Below are positions 35,882-46,500 of a stretch of DNA of 64,000 nucleotides, one piece after another. The notes beneath the pieces are model-generated. The model was not told the DNA's origin. It was given only the letters and a program-made list of their open reading frames with translations, and searched no databases. The position numbers and the translations under genes were made by a program. This stretch comes from Flavobacterium panici (lineage in GTDB: Bacteria > Bacteroidota > Bacteroidia > Flavobacteriales > Flavobacteriaceae). Within the stretch, counting starts at the first letter, position 1; every line of letters starts with the position of its first letter. Where the stretch lies: the NCBI RefSeq assembly GCF_903819335.1, contig NZ_CAIJDE010000032.1:1-64000 (forward strand), in the 5' to 3' direction.

Positions 35882-37795
35882 TTATATCCTTTTTAATACT
35901 ATTTTTTCACTTTCCTTTGCAATCATAGTTTTATAATATTCTTTGAGCATTTCATATTTTCCTACCGGAAAAATAGCCTCGTTGATTTGATGCACAATTG
36001 ACAACTGCAATGTATTCCCTGCAACTGCAACATCAAATTTAAAAACTCCCAAATCATCTTCCATAACTAAGTTTAATGATTTTGGCAAATTTTCGACTGT
36101 AAAATTAGCCGGAATTTTAATTATGATAGCGTATCGTTTTGCAAAAGGAAATCCAAAATCGACTGGATATTCTCTTTTTTCTTGTCTAAAAGGATTTTTT
36201 TCATTTAAGAAAAAAAGCATAGGGTTTATATATATTTTATCTCCAATTATTTCAGAAAGATTTGATCCTGTAAAAGAAAATGATTCTGAAACTGGTTCTG
36301 AAATTTCATTTTGATTTATTCTTTTGTAATTACTTACTTCAATTTTGCCGTTTTCATTTTCAATTTTCTCAATATAAGTTTCTTCATTCTCTTTAGCTGT
36401 TTTTGTTCTAAAATTGAATGCATTATAATCTGAGTATTGTCTTCTTGCTTTTCCTTCTATTTTTCCATCTTCTTTAACATCAAAAATCATAGAAACAAGG
36501 TCGTTGGAGTTTTTCTTAGGCATTAGATCTACTGTTTCTGAAGTTCCATCTTTACGAATTAATCTCCCCACCCAGTTTAAATCTCTTAAAGGCAGAACAT
36601 TTACAGTTGAAAATTCATCTGTTGCATCTAACAAAGCAATTCCTGTTGGAGTTTCTATTCCAGCTATTACATAATTAAAGCCTTGGGTACTAGGAAAAAA
36701 ATTAATTCCATTAGATCTGGTACTTATTAAAACAGGATTTGCTTCTAAACCTGAGTAACGAAGCATTGCGGTGAGCATTAAATTAATGTCCGCACAATTT
36801 CCTGATTTCTCTTTATAAGCCTTTCTTACCCCTTTCTCACACCCATATCCTAAATAATTATTCCATTTTATATTAGATTTTACATAATTAAGAATCGTTG
36901 CCATTTTATCTTCGGGTTTTGTTTTCCCTTCTAAAAGCAATTTAATATCTTCTTCAAAATAACCTGTTTTATTTAATTCCGGACCAAAATCTTCATATTC
37001 ATAAATTGTTTTTGCAACCGTTGGCCAATCTGTAGAAAACGATTTAAAAAAACTTCCCGGAATAGAAATGGTTTCTAGTTCGTGGGAAATAGAAGCGCAG
37101 TAATTTTTTACATTGTTAACGTAGTCTTCCTCTTTCATGGCTGGCAGATTTTGAAGACAATAGGTCGTTTCCTTTGCTAAATAAGTATAAGTATTACTTG
37201 CTATTTGAGTAGTCACTTTTGGAATAAAAAAGCCTGTAATATTTCTTTTAAAAATAAATGCGTCAGGAATTATTGTTTTAAATTCTGAATAATTAACCGG
37301 AATACTTTTTTGAAAATCCCAATCTCGAATACCTCCTCCATAGCTTTTAATTTTATATTCGATAACAGATCCTTCTTTTACATCTGGAAAAGTGATTTTT
37401 TTCAACCAATAATTTTTATTGTTTTTGTCTATGAATTCACTTTCCGGTTTTAATTTAGATTTTATAATCTTTCCGTCAGCCAAATTGTATGTAAAAACAT
37501 CTGTTAGACTAATTGTGTTTGATTTCCCAGTCGGAAATGCGAATTGCGCATTAGCCCAATCATATCCTTCTTTTTTGTAAATTTTTATTCGTATCTGGAT
37601 AGTTGTATGTGAATCACTGTTGTCAATTTTAGAAACTCCTTTACAAAATAAAATTGCTGCAACCGCTCCTGAATCGAGAGGATGTACTTTTTCTTCAAGT
37701 TCAGCAATACTTACTTTTCCTAACTCGTAGTTTTGGGATTGTACCTTTACAATAAAAAGAAAAAACAAGATAAATACTGAACTTGAAAATTTCAT
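35882..37795 (-). CDS. DUF3857/transglutaminase-like secreted protein (copy 2)
   Basis: A 637-residue paralogue with signal peptide (FILFFLFIVKVQS). The N-terminal QNYELGKVSIAELEEKVHPLDS matches copies 1 and 3. Here the Cys position is kept (SGNC334ADIN), but the expected His is still Asn374 (GFNYVIAG), so the classical Cys-His-Asp triad is incomplete. DUF3857 occupies about 50-215 and the transglutaminase-like core about 290-400. It sits 2 bp after copy 3. Confidence 0.87.
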   Translation of the reverse strand: MKFSSSVFILFFLFIVKVQSQNYELGKVSIAELEEKVHPLDSGAVAAILFCKGVSKIDNSDSHTTIQIRIKIYKKEGYDWANAQFAFPTGKSNTISLTDVFTYNLADGKIIKSKLKPESEFIDKNNKNYWLKKITFPDVKEGSVIEYKIKSYGGGIRDWDFQKSIPVNYSEFKTIIPDAFIFKRNITGFFIPKVTTQIASNTYTYLAKETTYCLQNLPAMKEEDYVNNVKNYCASISHELETISIPGSFFKSFSTDWPTVAKTIYEYEDFGPELNKTGYFEEDIKLLLEGKTKPEDKMATILNYVKSNIKWNNYLGYGCEKGVRKAYKEKSGNCADINLMLTAMLRYSGLEANPVLISTRSNGINFFPSTQGFNYVIAGIETPTGIALLDATDEFSTVNVLPLRDLNWVGRLIRKDGTSETVDLMPKKNSNDLVSMIFDVKEDGKIEGKARRQYSDYNAFNFRTKTAKENEETYIEKIENENGKIEVSNYKRINQNEISEPVSESFSFTGSNLSEIIGDKIYINPMLFFLNEKNPFRQEKREYPVDFGFPFAKRYAIIIKIPANFTVENLPKSLNLVMEDDLGVFKFDVAVAGNTLQLSIVHQINEAIFPVGKYEMLKEYYKTMIAKESEKIVLKRI

Positions 37796-37797
37796 AC

Positions 37798-39825
37798 TTA
37801 GATTCTTTTTAAAACTATTTTTTCTGTCTCTTTTGCTACCATTGCTTTGTAATATTCTTTTAGCATTTCATACTTTTCAGGTGATACAATCGCCTCGTTT
37901 ATTTGATGCAAAATTGATAATTGAAGTACATTTGAACTTGCAGCAATATTAAACTTAAAAGTACCTAAATTATCTTCCATAGATATAGCTGCCGGAGCTG
38001 GTAATGTTTCAACTACAAAACCTTCCGGAATTTTAATTGTAATGTTGAATTTATCAACAAAAGGATAGCTAAAATCTACTGGATATTCTCTAACTTCTTG
38101 CGTAAATGGGTTTTTATCTTTTGTAAAAAACAACATTGGGCTTACATAAATTTTACCTCCAATAAGTTCACATAAATTTGTTCCTGTAAAAGAATAGGTC
38201 TCTGTTATAGGCAGTAAAATATCTTTTTCATTTGTTTTAACGTATTCGCTAATTTCGATTTTATTGTTTCTGTTTTCCAGTTTTTCAAGATATTCTTCTT
38301 CTTTCAGACTGCTAATGTTATCTCTTGTAATCATTGCATTATAGTCTGTAGATTGTCTTCTTGCTTTTCCTGTAACTTTTCCATCAGCATCAATGGTATA
38401 TGTCATAAAAACATTATCATTAGATGTTTTTTCAGGCATTAAATTTATTTCTTCAGATGTTCCATCTTTTCGTATTAATCTTCCTGACCAATTTAGAACT
38501 CTTAATGGTAAAATATTTGGAGTTGAAAGCTTCTCAGATGCATCTAATAAAATATAACCGTTTGGAGTTTCTACCGCCGCAATTACATAATTAAATGCTG
38601 TTCTGTTCGGAAATAAAGCGATCCCGTTTGAACGTGTACTAACCAATACCGGATTTGCAGTTAAACCAGAATAGCGCAACATTGCAGTAAGCATCAAATT
38701 AATATCGGCAATATTTCCTGTTTTTTCTTTATACGCTTTTCGAACACCATTATCACAGCTGTACCCTGTATAATTGTTCCATTTTACACTAGACTTGACA
38801 TGGTCAAAAACAGCCCATATTTTTTCCTCTGGAGTGTTTAAACCTGTCAGCAGTTTTTTCAAATCCTCTTCAAAGTATCCTGTTTTGTTTAATTCAGGCC
38901 CAAAATCCTCATAATCATAAATCGTTTTCACTACAGAGTTCCAATCTGTAGAATAGGGTTTCATTGATCTGTTAGGAAATTTTGTCATTGATAATTCATG
39001 CGAAATAGAAGAAGTATAATTATCAATATTGTTCACAAAAGCTTCCTCTTTCATTGCCGGAAAATCCTCAGCTACATATGTTGTTTTAGTTTCTAAATAG
39101 TCTATTTTATCCTGAGTAAATTCTGTTCTAACAGCTCCGCCGCCAAATCCTCCTGAATTATATCTTTCTTTCGAATTTATAATAATTGCTTTATTATTTT
39201 TTTCGACAGTCATTTTAGGAAAGATATATCCTTTTTGTCTTGGACTGAAAACATAATATTCAGGTATGTATGTAGCAAATTCAGAGTAATTTACCGGAAT
39301 GCTTGTTTGAAAATCCCAATCACGAATCATACCGTCACTAGGGCTTTTAATAGTATATTTAAATTCTATAACCGAGCCTTCTTTAACATTTGGCATCGTT
39401 ATTTTTTTTCGACTTCTGTATTTACTCACAACTTCATCAAATATACCATCGCTTTTTAGTTTGGTAGCTTCGGCTTTGCCTCCAACTAAATTATAGGTTA
39501 CGGCATCACTGAATATAACTTTTTCTCTAAACTCACTATTATAAATATATAAGACTTCATGGTTTGCCCAATCATAGCCTTCTTTTTTATATATTTTTAT
39601 ACGTGTCTCAACATCAGTAATTGTTACAAAACCATCCGTTTGATCATATTCAATTCTGGCTTTTCCTCTTTTAAACAATATAGCAGCTGCGGCAGATGAA
39701 TCTTTTGGGTGTATTTTTTGTTCCAGCTCTGCAATAGAAACTTTTCCTAATTTAAATTCTTGTGCATTTGCTTCTGAAATAAACAGCGAGACAATTGCCA
39801 GACAAAAGATTTTAATGGCATTCAT
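37798..39825 (-). CDS. DUF3857/transglutaminase-like secreted protein (copy 3, degenerate catalytic site)
   Basis: A 675-residue paralogue with signal peptide (AIVSLFISEANA). It has the same layout as copies 1 and 2 with a Gly-rich insertion (about 224-232, SGGFGGGAV). The catalytic Cys position is Ile372 (TGNIADIN) and the His position is again Asn (FNYVIAAV). It is closest to copy 2, sharing long C-terminal stretches such as EYPVDF and QLSILHQINEAI, so tandem duplication is clear. Confidence 0.87.
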   Translation of the reverse strand: MNAIKIFCLAIVSLFISEANAQEFKLGKVSIAELEQKIHPKDSSAAAAILFKRGKARIEYDQTDGFVTITDVETRIKIYKKEGYDWANHEVLYIYNSEFREKVIFSDAVTYNLVGGKAEATKLKSDGIFDEVVSKYRSRKKITMPNVKEGSVIEFKYTIKSPSDGMIRDWDFQTSIPVNYSEFATYIPEYYVFSPRQKGYIFPKMTVEKNNKAIIINSKERYNSGGFGGGAVRTEFTQDKIDYLETKTTYVAEDFPAMKEEAFVNNIDNYTSSISHELSMTKFPNRSMKPYSTDWNSVVKTIYDYEDFGPELNKTGYFEEDLKKLLTGLNTPEEKIWAVFDHVKSSVKWNNYTGYSCDNGVRKAYKEKTGNIADINLMLTAMLRYSGLTANPVLVSTRSNGIALFPNRTAFNYVIAAVETPNGYILLDASEKLSTPNILPLRVLNWSGRLIRKDGTSEEINLMPEKTSNDNVFMTYTIDADGKVTGKARRQSTDYNAMITRDNISSLKEEEYLEKLENRNNKIEISEYVKTNEKDILLPITETYSFTGTNLCELIGGKIYVSPMLFFTKDKNPFTQEVREYPVDFSYPFVDKFNITIKIPEGFVVETLPAPAAISMEDNLGTFKFNIAASSNVLQLSILHQINEAIVSPEKYEMLKEYYKAMVAKETEKIVLKRI

Positions 39826-39845
39826 TTGTATTTTTTTGATTTTGG

Positions 39846-41753
39846 TTAGTTTTTGTTTAAGATGATTTTTGCATTGTCATTTCTTGATACCTGCTCTATA
39901 AAAAGACGGTATTCATCATATTCTTTATTTGAATATTTTCCTTTATTTACAAACATAGAGCGTTTGTAAATCAGTTTATTGTTGTCTTTTTTGATAATTT
40001 CGGTTTTGTATTCTCCAAATTTGCCTTTTAATTCAAAGTTTGAAGGCAGAAATTCTATTGAAAAACCTGCTGGAAGATTGATTTCGATTTCATCTGTATC
40101 TAAATATCCACGCTGAATTTGAAATGGATTTTTACGGTTTCTGATTCGTTTTATACTTCCTGTATATTGATTAAAAGCATCAACCACAAACATCATTTTA
40201 GTACCAGTAATTGTTCCGTAGTTTGATGCGTTAATCTGGGCATCTTCAGTAAAACGAACATTTTCCTTATCGTTTGTAAAAGTTATTTTGCCCAATTTTA
40301 AATTATTGATATTATCCCAATACTCTTTATAATGTTCTTCTTTTTCATTTGGCTGCATAGTTTCAACTCTTGACTTTGAAGCATATTGACTTCCTTGCGA
40401 TGCAATTTTTAAAACCCCAGAAAAATTTCCGTTTTCATCAATTGTATAAGTTCCCTTTTCTTCCTGAGTATTTCCTTTATCATCGTAAATTTTAGTACGA
40501 ACAATTTCTCCTCCTTCAGGCTTTACTACCAAAACATCACGATCATCTGTAAAAATGCCCTGATATCCAAAAGGATCATCCTGACTTGTACATTCTAACC
40601 AGATATAATTATTACCGTTTGGAACAGCAAGAATCATATGATTGCCCTGCATCGAAACAAAATCTGACTGAATATCTAACTTATAACGATCTCCGTATAA
40701 AATGGTATTATAAGATGGAACATCCACAACCTCAAGAAGTGCTTTTGTATAATTTGATAATGCTTTACAATCTCCATATCCTAAACGATCTACGTCGCTG
40801 GCAAACATAGGTTTCCACCCGCCAATACCAACTGCAATATTTACGTATCTGGATTTTTTTTGAACATAATCATAAATAATTTTAGCTTTCTTGACAGGAT
40901 CTTTTTCGTCTCCTACAAGTGCTTTTATTTTTACTTTTGTTTCTTCGGGTAAAACAGTGGTTCCATTTAAGATTTTCTCTCCGTACCATTTTCCAAATGC
41001 TTCCCATGTAGTCGCTTTTCCGTCAACTCCTTCCAAGTGAAAATTTTCTAATCCCATCATAACTTTTGGAAAAAGCTCTCCGTAAGAAGGACTTAAATCT
41101 TCTTGTTTCTGAGCCACAATATTTGTTGCTGTATAACTTAAATTAGTATCTGTATCCGTCGTTTTTTTAATATTGAAACCATCAAATCGGAATTCTTTCT
41201 TTTTAAATCCCAATTCTTTAGGAAAAGTAACATTCAAAACACATTTCTCTATGCTTAGATTATAAGCACCCAGGAAATACCATTGCGGTATAAAAGCTGT
41301 ATTTGAAGTTTCCGTTTCACAGGTATAAACAACTGTAAAAGGATATGAGATGGGAGTATAATCTAAATAAAGTACACGATTATCTGAAAACAACGTACTG
41401 CCGCTAACTGCACTTTGATCTCTAAACTCTTTTTTCCTGATTTTTTTTATTTCATTTCCTAATGCATCATAAACTATAGCTTCAATACTTTTTATTGAAG
41501 TCGTTTTATCATAATGTGCATAGGCATCAATATCATTTAAACCTTTTTCATTTAAAACAGAAACCACTCTTTGAGTTTTGATATTCATACTTCTTTGTGA
41601 AGCAATAACAATATCCATTTGATCTAATCGAACAACAGCATTAGCATTTTGTTTAAGACTATCTGCAATTGTAACTGTAGAATAATTAGTCTTCTGGGCA
41701 GAAGAAATAAGGGAAAATAAGATAAAAAAAAGCCTAAAACAGGTAGATTTCAT
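39846..41753 (-). CDS. DUF3857/transglutaminase-like secreted protein (copy 4, catalytic residues kept)
   Basis: A 635-residue, more distant paralogue and the first gene of the operon. Signal peptide (FFILFSLISSAQ). DUF3857 at about 45-230. The transglutaminase-like core has C329 (LGYGDCKALSNY), H373 (GNHMILAV) and an acidic residue E388 (WLECTS), so a triad is possible. It may be the active member beside three degenerate ones. A -7 promoter element is at 41770-41777. Confidence 0.87.
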   Translation of the reverse strand: MKSTCFRLFFILFSLISSAQKTNYSTVTIADSLKQNANAVVRLDQMDIVIASQRSMNIKTQRVVSVLNEKGLNDIDAYAHYDKTTSIKSIEAIVYDALGNEIKKIRKKEFRDQSAVSGSTLFSDNRVLYLDYTPISYPFTVVYTCETETSNTAFIPQWYFLGAYNLSIEKCVLNVTFPKELGFKKKEFRFDGFNIKKTTDTDTNLSYTATNIVAQKQEDLSPSYGELFPKVMMGLENFHLEGVDGKATTWEAFGKWYGEKILNGTTVLPEETKVKIKALVGDEKDPVKKAKIIYDYVQKKSRYVNIAVGIGGWKPMFASDVDRLGYGDCKALSNYTKALLEVVDVPSYNTILYGDRYKLDIQSDFVSMQGNHMILAVPNGNNYIWLECTSQDDPFGYQGIFTDDRDVLVVKPEGGEIVRTKIYDDKGNTQEEKGTYTIDENGNFSGVLKIASQGSQYASKSRVETMQPNEKEEHYKEYWDNINNLKLGKITFTNDKENVRFTEDAQINASNYGTITGTKMMFVVDAFNQYTGSIKRIRNRKNPFQIQRGYLDTDEIEINLPAGFSIEFLPSNFELKGKFGEYKTEIIKKDNNKLIYKRSMFVNKGKYSNKEYDEYRLFIEQVSRNDNAKIILNKN

Positions 41754-41769
41754 TAGTGAGTAATTTCGT

Positions 41770-41777
41770 CAAATATA
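41770..41777 (-). promoter_or_regulatory. -7 promoter element of the DUF3857 operon
   Basis: The minus strand reads TATATTTG (TAnnTTTG) 16 bp before the copy-4 ATG; the -33 element is not clear. If used, the 5' leader is very short. Confidence 0.45.
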
Positions 41778-41817
41778 TATTATTTTTAGAAATTCTTAAC
41801 ATTTGTTGAGTTTATTT

Positions 41818-42270
41818 TTACTCTCTGTTTTTGCTGTCGATTAAGATCGTTACAGGACCATCATTTAACAAACTGACTTTCATATCGGCACCAAAAATTC
41901 CGGTTTGTATCTTTTTGTCAAATTCTTTTTCTAAAGCTTTTACAAAGTTCTCATACATAGGAATTGCAAACTCCGGTTTTGAAGCTTTTATATAAGATGG
42001 ACGGTTTCCTTTTTTTGTGGAAGCGTGAAGTGTAAATTGACTAACAACAATAATTTCTCCGTCAATATCCTGAACCGAGCAGTTCATGACATCATTTTCG
42101 TCGCCAAAAATTCTCATTTTTATTATTTTTCCGGCAAGCCAGTCAATGTCTTCCTGAGTATCGGCATCTTCAATTCCAACTAAAACTAATAATCCTTTTT
42201 GTATATCTGCTGTTTTTTGACCATCAACGGTTACGGATGCTTCGGAAACTCTTTGAAGAACAATTTTCAT
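41818..42270 (-). CDS. dtd: D-aminoacyl-tRNA deacylase
   Basis: The ATG at 42270 gives 150 residues starting MKIVLQRVSEASVTVDG, the family N-terminus; an upstream in-frame extension to 42363 is rejected. It hydrolyses D-amino acids from tRNA. Diagnostic motifs are VVSQFTLHAST (about 78-88) and the C-terminal MKVSLLNDGPVTILID, with the Gly-cisPro-type GPVT. It lies 155 bp downstream of rsgA. Confidence 0.95.
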   Translation of the reverse strand: MKIVLQRVSEASVTVDGQKTADIQKGLLVLVGIEDADTQEDIDWLAGKIIKMRIFGDENDVMNCSVQDIDGEIIVVSQFTLHASTKKGNRPSYIKASKPEFAIPMYENFVKALEKEFDKKIQTGIFGADMKVSLLNDGPVTILIDSKNRE

Positions 42271-42425
42271 TTTATTTTGATCTAATGCGGCATAGTTTAT
42301 TGACCACAGATTACACGGATTAAATAGATTTTCAATTCTAGCGTTAGATGCACTGCAGTGCATCTCGACATTTCAATACGTTATTTTTTTTTAGAATTTG
42401 GAATTTGAAAAAATTGGAATTTCAA

Positions 42426-43403
42426 TTACTTTCTCGTTTCATCACTCGCTGCACGATCATCACCATAAATATCAGTACGGTAATGTTCTTCATCGCCTTC
42501 AAGAATTTTAAGGTAGCTATTGTAACGTGACCATGCAATTTCATCTTTTTCTAGAGCTGCTTTTATGGCACAATGCGGTTCTTCTTTATGGAGACAATTG
42601 TTAAACTTGCATTGGTCTTTCAGTTTGAAAAATTCCGGAAAATAACCGCTGATTTCTGATGGTTCCATATCAACGATTCCGAAACCTTTAATTCCAGGTG
42701 TATCGATGATTCTCGCATCAAAAGACAAATCATACATTTCGGCAAAAGTAGTTGTATGCTGTCCTTGTTTGCTTTGTTCTGAAATTACAGTAGTTTTTAA
42801 ATGCAGACTTGGTTCCATTGCATTTACCAAAGTCGATTTTCCAACTCCCGAATGTCCGGAAAACATACTTACTTTTCCAACCATCATTTCTTTAAGTTTA
42901 TCAACTCCTTTATTTTCTGTTGATGAAATTCGGAGGCATTTATATCCAATTTCGGTATAAATATGCTGTAAGTAAAGCTGATCGTCTAAAGTCTGTTCGT
43001 TGAGCGTATCGATTTTGTTGAAAATCAAAACAGCTTCAATTCCGTATGCTTCTGCAGTTACTAGAAAACGGTCAATAAAACTTGTTGTAGTTGGTGGATT
43101 ATCAATAGTAATCAGTAAAAAAACCTGATCAATATTTGAAGCAATAATATGAATCTGTTTGGATAAGTTAACCGATTTACGAACGATATAATTTTTTCTT
43201 TCGTGAATTTTATGAATTGTTCCCGTTAAGGCATCCGAAGTTTCTTCTAATTCATAATCGACAATATCGCCTACAGCAATTGGGTTGGTGCTTTTAATAC
43301 CTTTCATTCTGAATTTCCCTTTCATACGGCACTCAATAAAATCGCCTTTTTCAGATTTTACGGTGTACCAGCTTCCTGTAGATTTATATACGATTCCTGT
43401 CAT
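42426..43403 (-). CDS. rsgA: ribosome small subunit-dependent GTPase A
   Basis: A 325-residue circularly permuted GTPase that assists late 30S maturation. An N-terminal OB fold (about 5-65) is followed by the permuted motifs in the order FNKID (G4), GHSGVGKST (G1, about 188-196), and DTPGIKGFG (G3). The C-terminal zinc site is CKFNNCLHKEEPHC. It is preceded by a good promoter match (43467-43498). Confidence 0.95.
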   Translation of the reverse strand: MTGIVYKSTGSWYTVKSEKGDFIECRMKGKFRMKGIKSTNPIAVGDIVDYELEETSDALTGTIHKIHERKNYIVRKSVNLSKQIHIIASNIDQVFLLITIDNPPTTTSFIDRFLVTAEAYGIEAVLIFNKIDTLNEQTLDDQLYLQHIYTEIGYKCLRISSTENKGVDKLKEMMVGKVSMFSGHSGVGKSTLVNAMEPSLHLKTTVISEQSKQGQHTTTFAEMYDLSFDARIIDTPGIKGFGIVDMEPSEISGYFPEFFKLKDQCKFNNCLHKEEPHCAIKAALEKDEIAWSRYNSYLKILEGDEEHYRTDIYGDDRAASDETRK

Positions 43404-43466
43404 TCTTTAATTTTAGATTGCTCGACTTTAGATTTTAGATTGCTCTTCCAACTAAAAAATAAAAGG

Positions 43467-43498
43467 CAAAATTACGTTTTTAGAATTGAACAACGCAA
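43467..43498 (-). promoter_or_regulatory. promoter of rsgA
   Basis: Minus-strand TTG (complement of 43496-43498), 21-nt spacer, TAATTTTG (complement of 43467-43474). AAAAGGC/GCCTTTT arms around it could also form a weak terminator for the gene ending at 43543. Confidence 0.55.
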
Positions 43499-43542
43499 CT
43501 TCGCCTTTTAAATTTGAAATCTCTAATTTGAATTTATGAATC

Positions 43543-46500
43543 TTACCATATTATTTCAGCTAAAACTTCATTTTCTTTTACTTTTCCTAACTGAATCGTT
43601 TTTAAAGTTCTGGATATTTTTCCAGCCTTAGTTGTATAAATTTCAACCATAATTGTAGCTGGGCCATTTTCAGTTAATTCTGTTTCTCCAAAATAATTGG
43701 TTTTAATTTGATATTTACCTTTTACAGCATTTCGAATTATATATTGTTCCGGGCCATAACCTTCTGTAAAATCTTTAGAAAATCTTCCTCCAATTTGTGT
43801 TGAAGTATGGCTGTAGTAACATTCTTCATTTGTTGGTTCAATAACATGCAAGTCTAAATCGACATCCATTTGGTTCCAGTTCATAATAATTCGAATATCA
43901 ACTGGCTTTTTTGTTGTATATTTTTTATCAAGTTTTCCTGTTTTCAAACCTGAATGCTCTGCCATCAATCGATTAATATCCATTAAAATAATATCTTCAA
44001 CACCTTCATACTGCCCGTCCATTTCTCCGTAATAATTTACTTCCAAAGCTTTAATTAATTGATCAAAAGCTTCTTGATATTTTCCTGCATCTTCTAGTGT
44101 TAAAGCATAATCTCTAAGACTTTGCGGTTCATGTTCTCTCCATTTTGCAACTTGTTTTGCGGTAAAAACTGCATCATTGTAATCTTTCCATTGGCGTAAA
44201 GTATAAGTTAGTGTTTTATAAAGCTGATGATTTTCTAAACCTAAATCGGCAATATTACTGATAATCAATAATGCTTTTTTAACATCTCCCTGATTGTAGA
44301 AGAAATGCGCCACATCAAAATAAAAACTCGGATTTCTTTCCTGTGCTTTTCTTAATTCAAAATACAAATCGTATTGTTTTTCTTTTGGAGCTTTTGCTAA
44401 AGCTTTTAAATACAATCGATCTGGATTCCAACTTTTTGTTTGGACAACTCCACTATTTGAAGACTGCTTTTTCGTTGTTATTATAATAACTCCATTTGCC
44501 CCTCTGCTGCCATAAGCAGCAATTCTCGAAGCATCTTTCAAAACATCTATGGTATCGATATCATCTGACTTTAAATCGGTGAATTCACCCTCATAAAACT
44601 GACCATCAACTATAATTAAAGGCTTTTTTGAATCTCCGGCTAAATATCCCTGATCTAGATTTGAATCTTGTGGAATATATTTATTTTTTGAGATGTCTTC
44701 TGAAATAGCACCAACAACATCAGATTTTTTTTGTGTTCCATATCCTACTACAACTGTTTCTTCTAATTTAGCAGCATTTGTCTCTCTTTGTATTACTTCA
44801 CTTCCAACTTTTTTATCTTTTATTTCAGTAACTGTAGGCGCAACAAATTTTACCTGATTAGCTTTTGGCGCAGACGATGCGGGAGATGTCTGAATTACAT
44901 TATTGTCTTCCTCAATAACCATTTCTGCTGCTGACCCTGCCCCAACCGGTTCGTCTATTGTCAAAACAGCATCCGGATCTCCTTTTATAGTTTCAGTTCC
45001 AATTGTTATATCCCCATCTCTGCCTCTTGCTCCTGGCGGTGGGGGTGGCGGCGGAACTTGAACTTGTCCTTTGTGTTTATACTTAGATGCAATTTTCTGT
45101 CCTTTATATTTTATATTCTTTTTCCACCAACTATCTAATCCGTTAAAATAACTTTCTATATTGTCCCAATTACTTTTTTGCTGAGCCAAATTAGTATCGT
45201 ATTCCTGTTTTTTGATTCTGTCAAATTCAGCACGTAATTCCGTTGGCGGAATAATATCATACGAAATATAATCGCGAATATCTTCTAAAACAATCAACGA
45301 AGTATTTTTAGTAATGATGCCGTATTTCTTTCCCAAAAGTTCAATTTCATCAGCATTTTTAGCATATTCAAAATCAAGATTGGCTATTTTTTTCTGTGCC
45401 CAAAGTTTTTCAATATTTACATCATTTGTGTTTTGGATAGCACCATCAAGCGTAATTTTTCTTTCTAAAACAGCTTCATTATTATATCCGAATAATAACG
45501 TAATCTCATTTTTTGGATTTAAAGAAATTCCCGAAAAACTAAAATTTCCTAAAACAGAAGTTCCTTCTATCGGAAACAAATCAGTCACGGTTAAATTCTC
45601 TTTTATTCCTAAAAATTTCAAATTTGTATTTGTCAATTTATCCAAAGCGATTTCAGTATTGATCTGATTTAAATTGATAAAATTACCACCCGTTTGCATT
45701 GCTGAATAATTCAGAAAAGCAAAATCGGCAGATACTGAAGAAGTAATGGTATAAATTGTTTTTTTAGTTTTTGGCAGAAGATTTTCGCTCAAAGAAGATA
45801 ATCCATCAGTAAAAAACAAATATTCGTCCTGACCCGTAAAGTTGAGTTGCGAAAAACGAGTCCCTCCATCGTATTTTGTTTTCTCTAAAACGGTTTTTAA
45901 AGCATCCCAATTTCCGTTAGAAACAATATATTCTTGTTGTTTATCAAAACTATAATTCAAAAAGTACAGCGTAACTTTTGTGTTTTTTATTTTCTGAAAA
46001 TAAGCATTCAGCAAATTCAATTCTTTCTTTAAATCTCTATTCTGACAGCTCAAAGAGTTATCCCAAATTAATCCAATTGAAGCTGGTATTTTTTTAACTG
46101 TTTTATTTCCTTCGATAAAAGTATTTCCGTAAAAGTAATGTTGTCCGCCAACATCCTGCATCAAAACACTCGGAATACTTTGCTGTATCGGAATTTTTAG
46201 CACTATTTTTTCTGCAGGCTGGTAATTTTCTTTTTTAACAGAAGCCTGAAAAGCTTGATTCCATTTTGAAAAGACAATTTCGTTTCCTGAATTTTCAGTA
46301 ACTGTTGGTGCTGTTGAAGTTCCTAAAACGGAAACATTAATTTCAAACTGATCTAATTTTTTCGGAAAACGACTTACCAATTGATATGCCAGATTATCTT
46401 TATCAAAAGCCGAAAGTTCTTCTTCATAACCAATTATTACAGTTCGTTCTCCGTTTGGCATTAAAGGATGAATTCTGGTTCTGAAATTATTTCCATCTAC

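Noticed and set aside
42271-42363. 31-residue extension of the dtd product
   Set aside because: The family N-terminus MKIVLQRV is at 42270.
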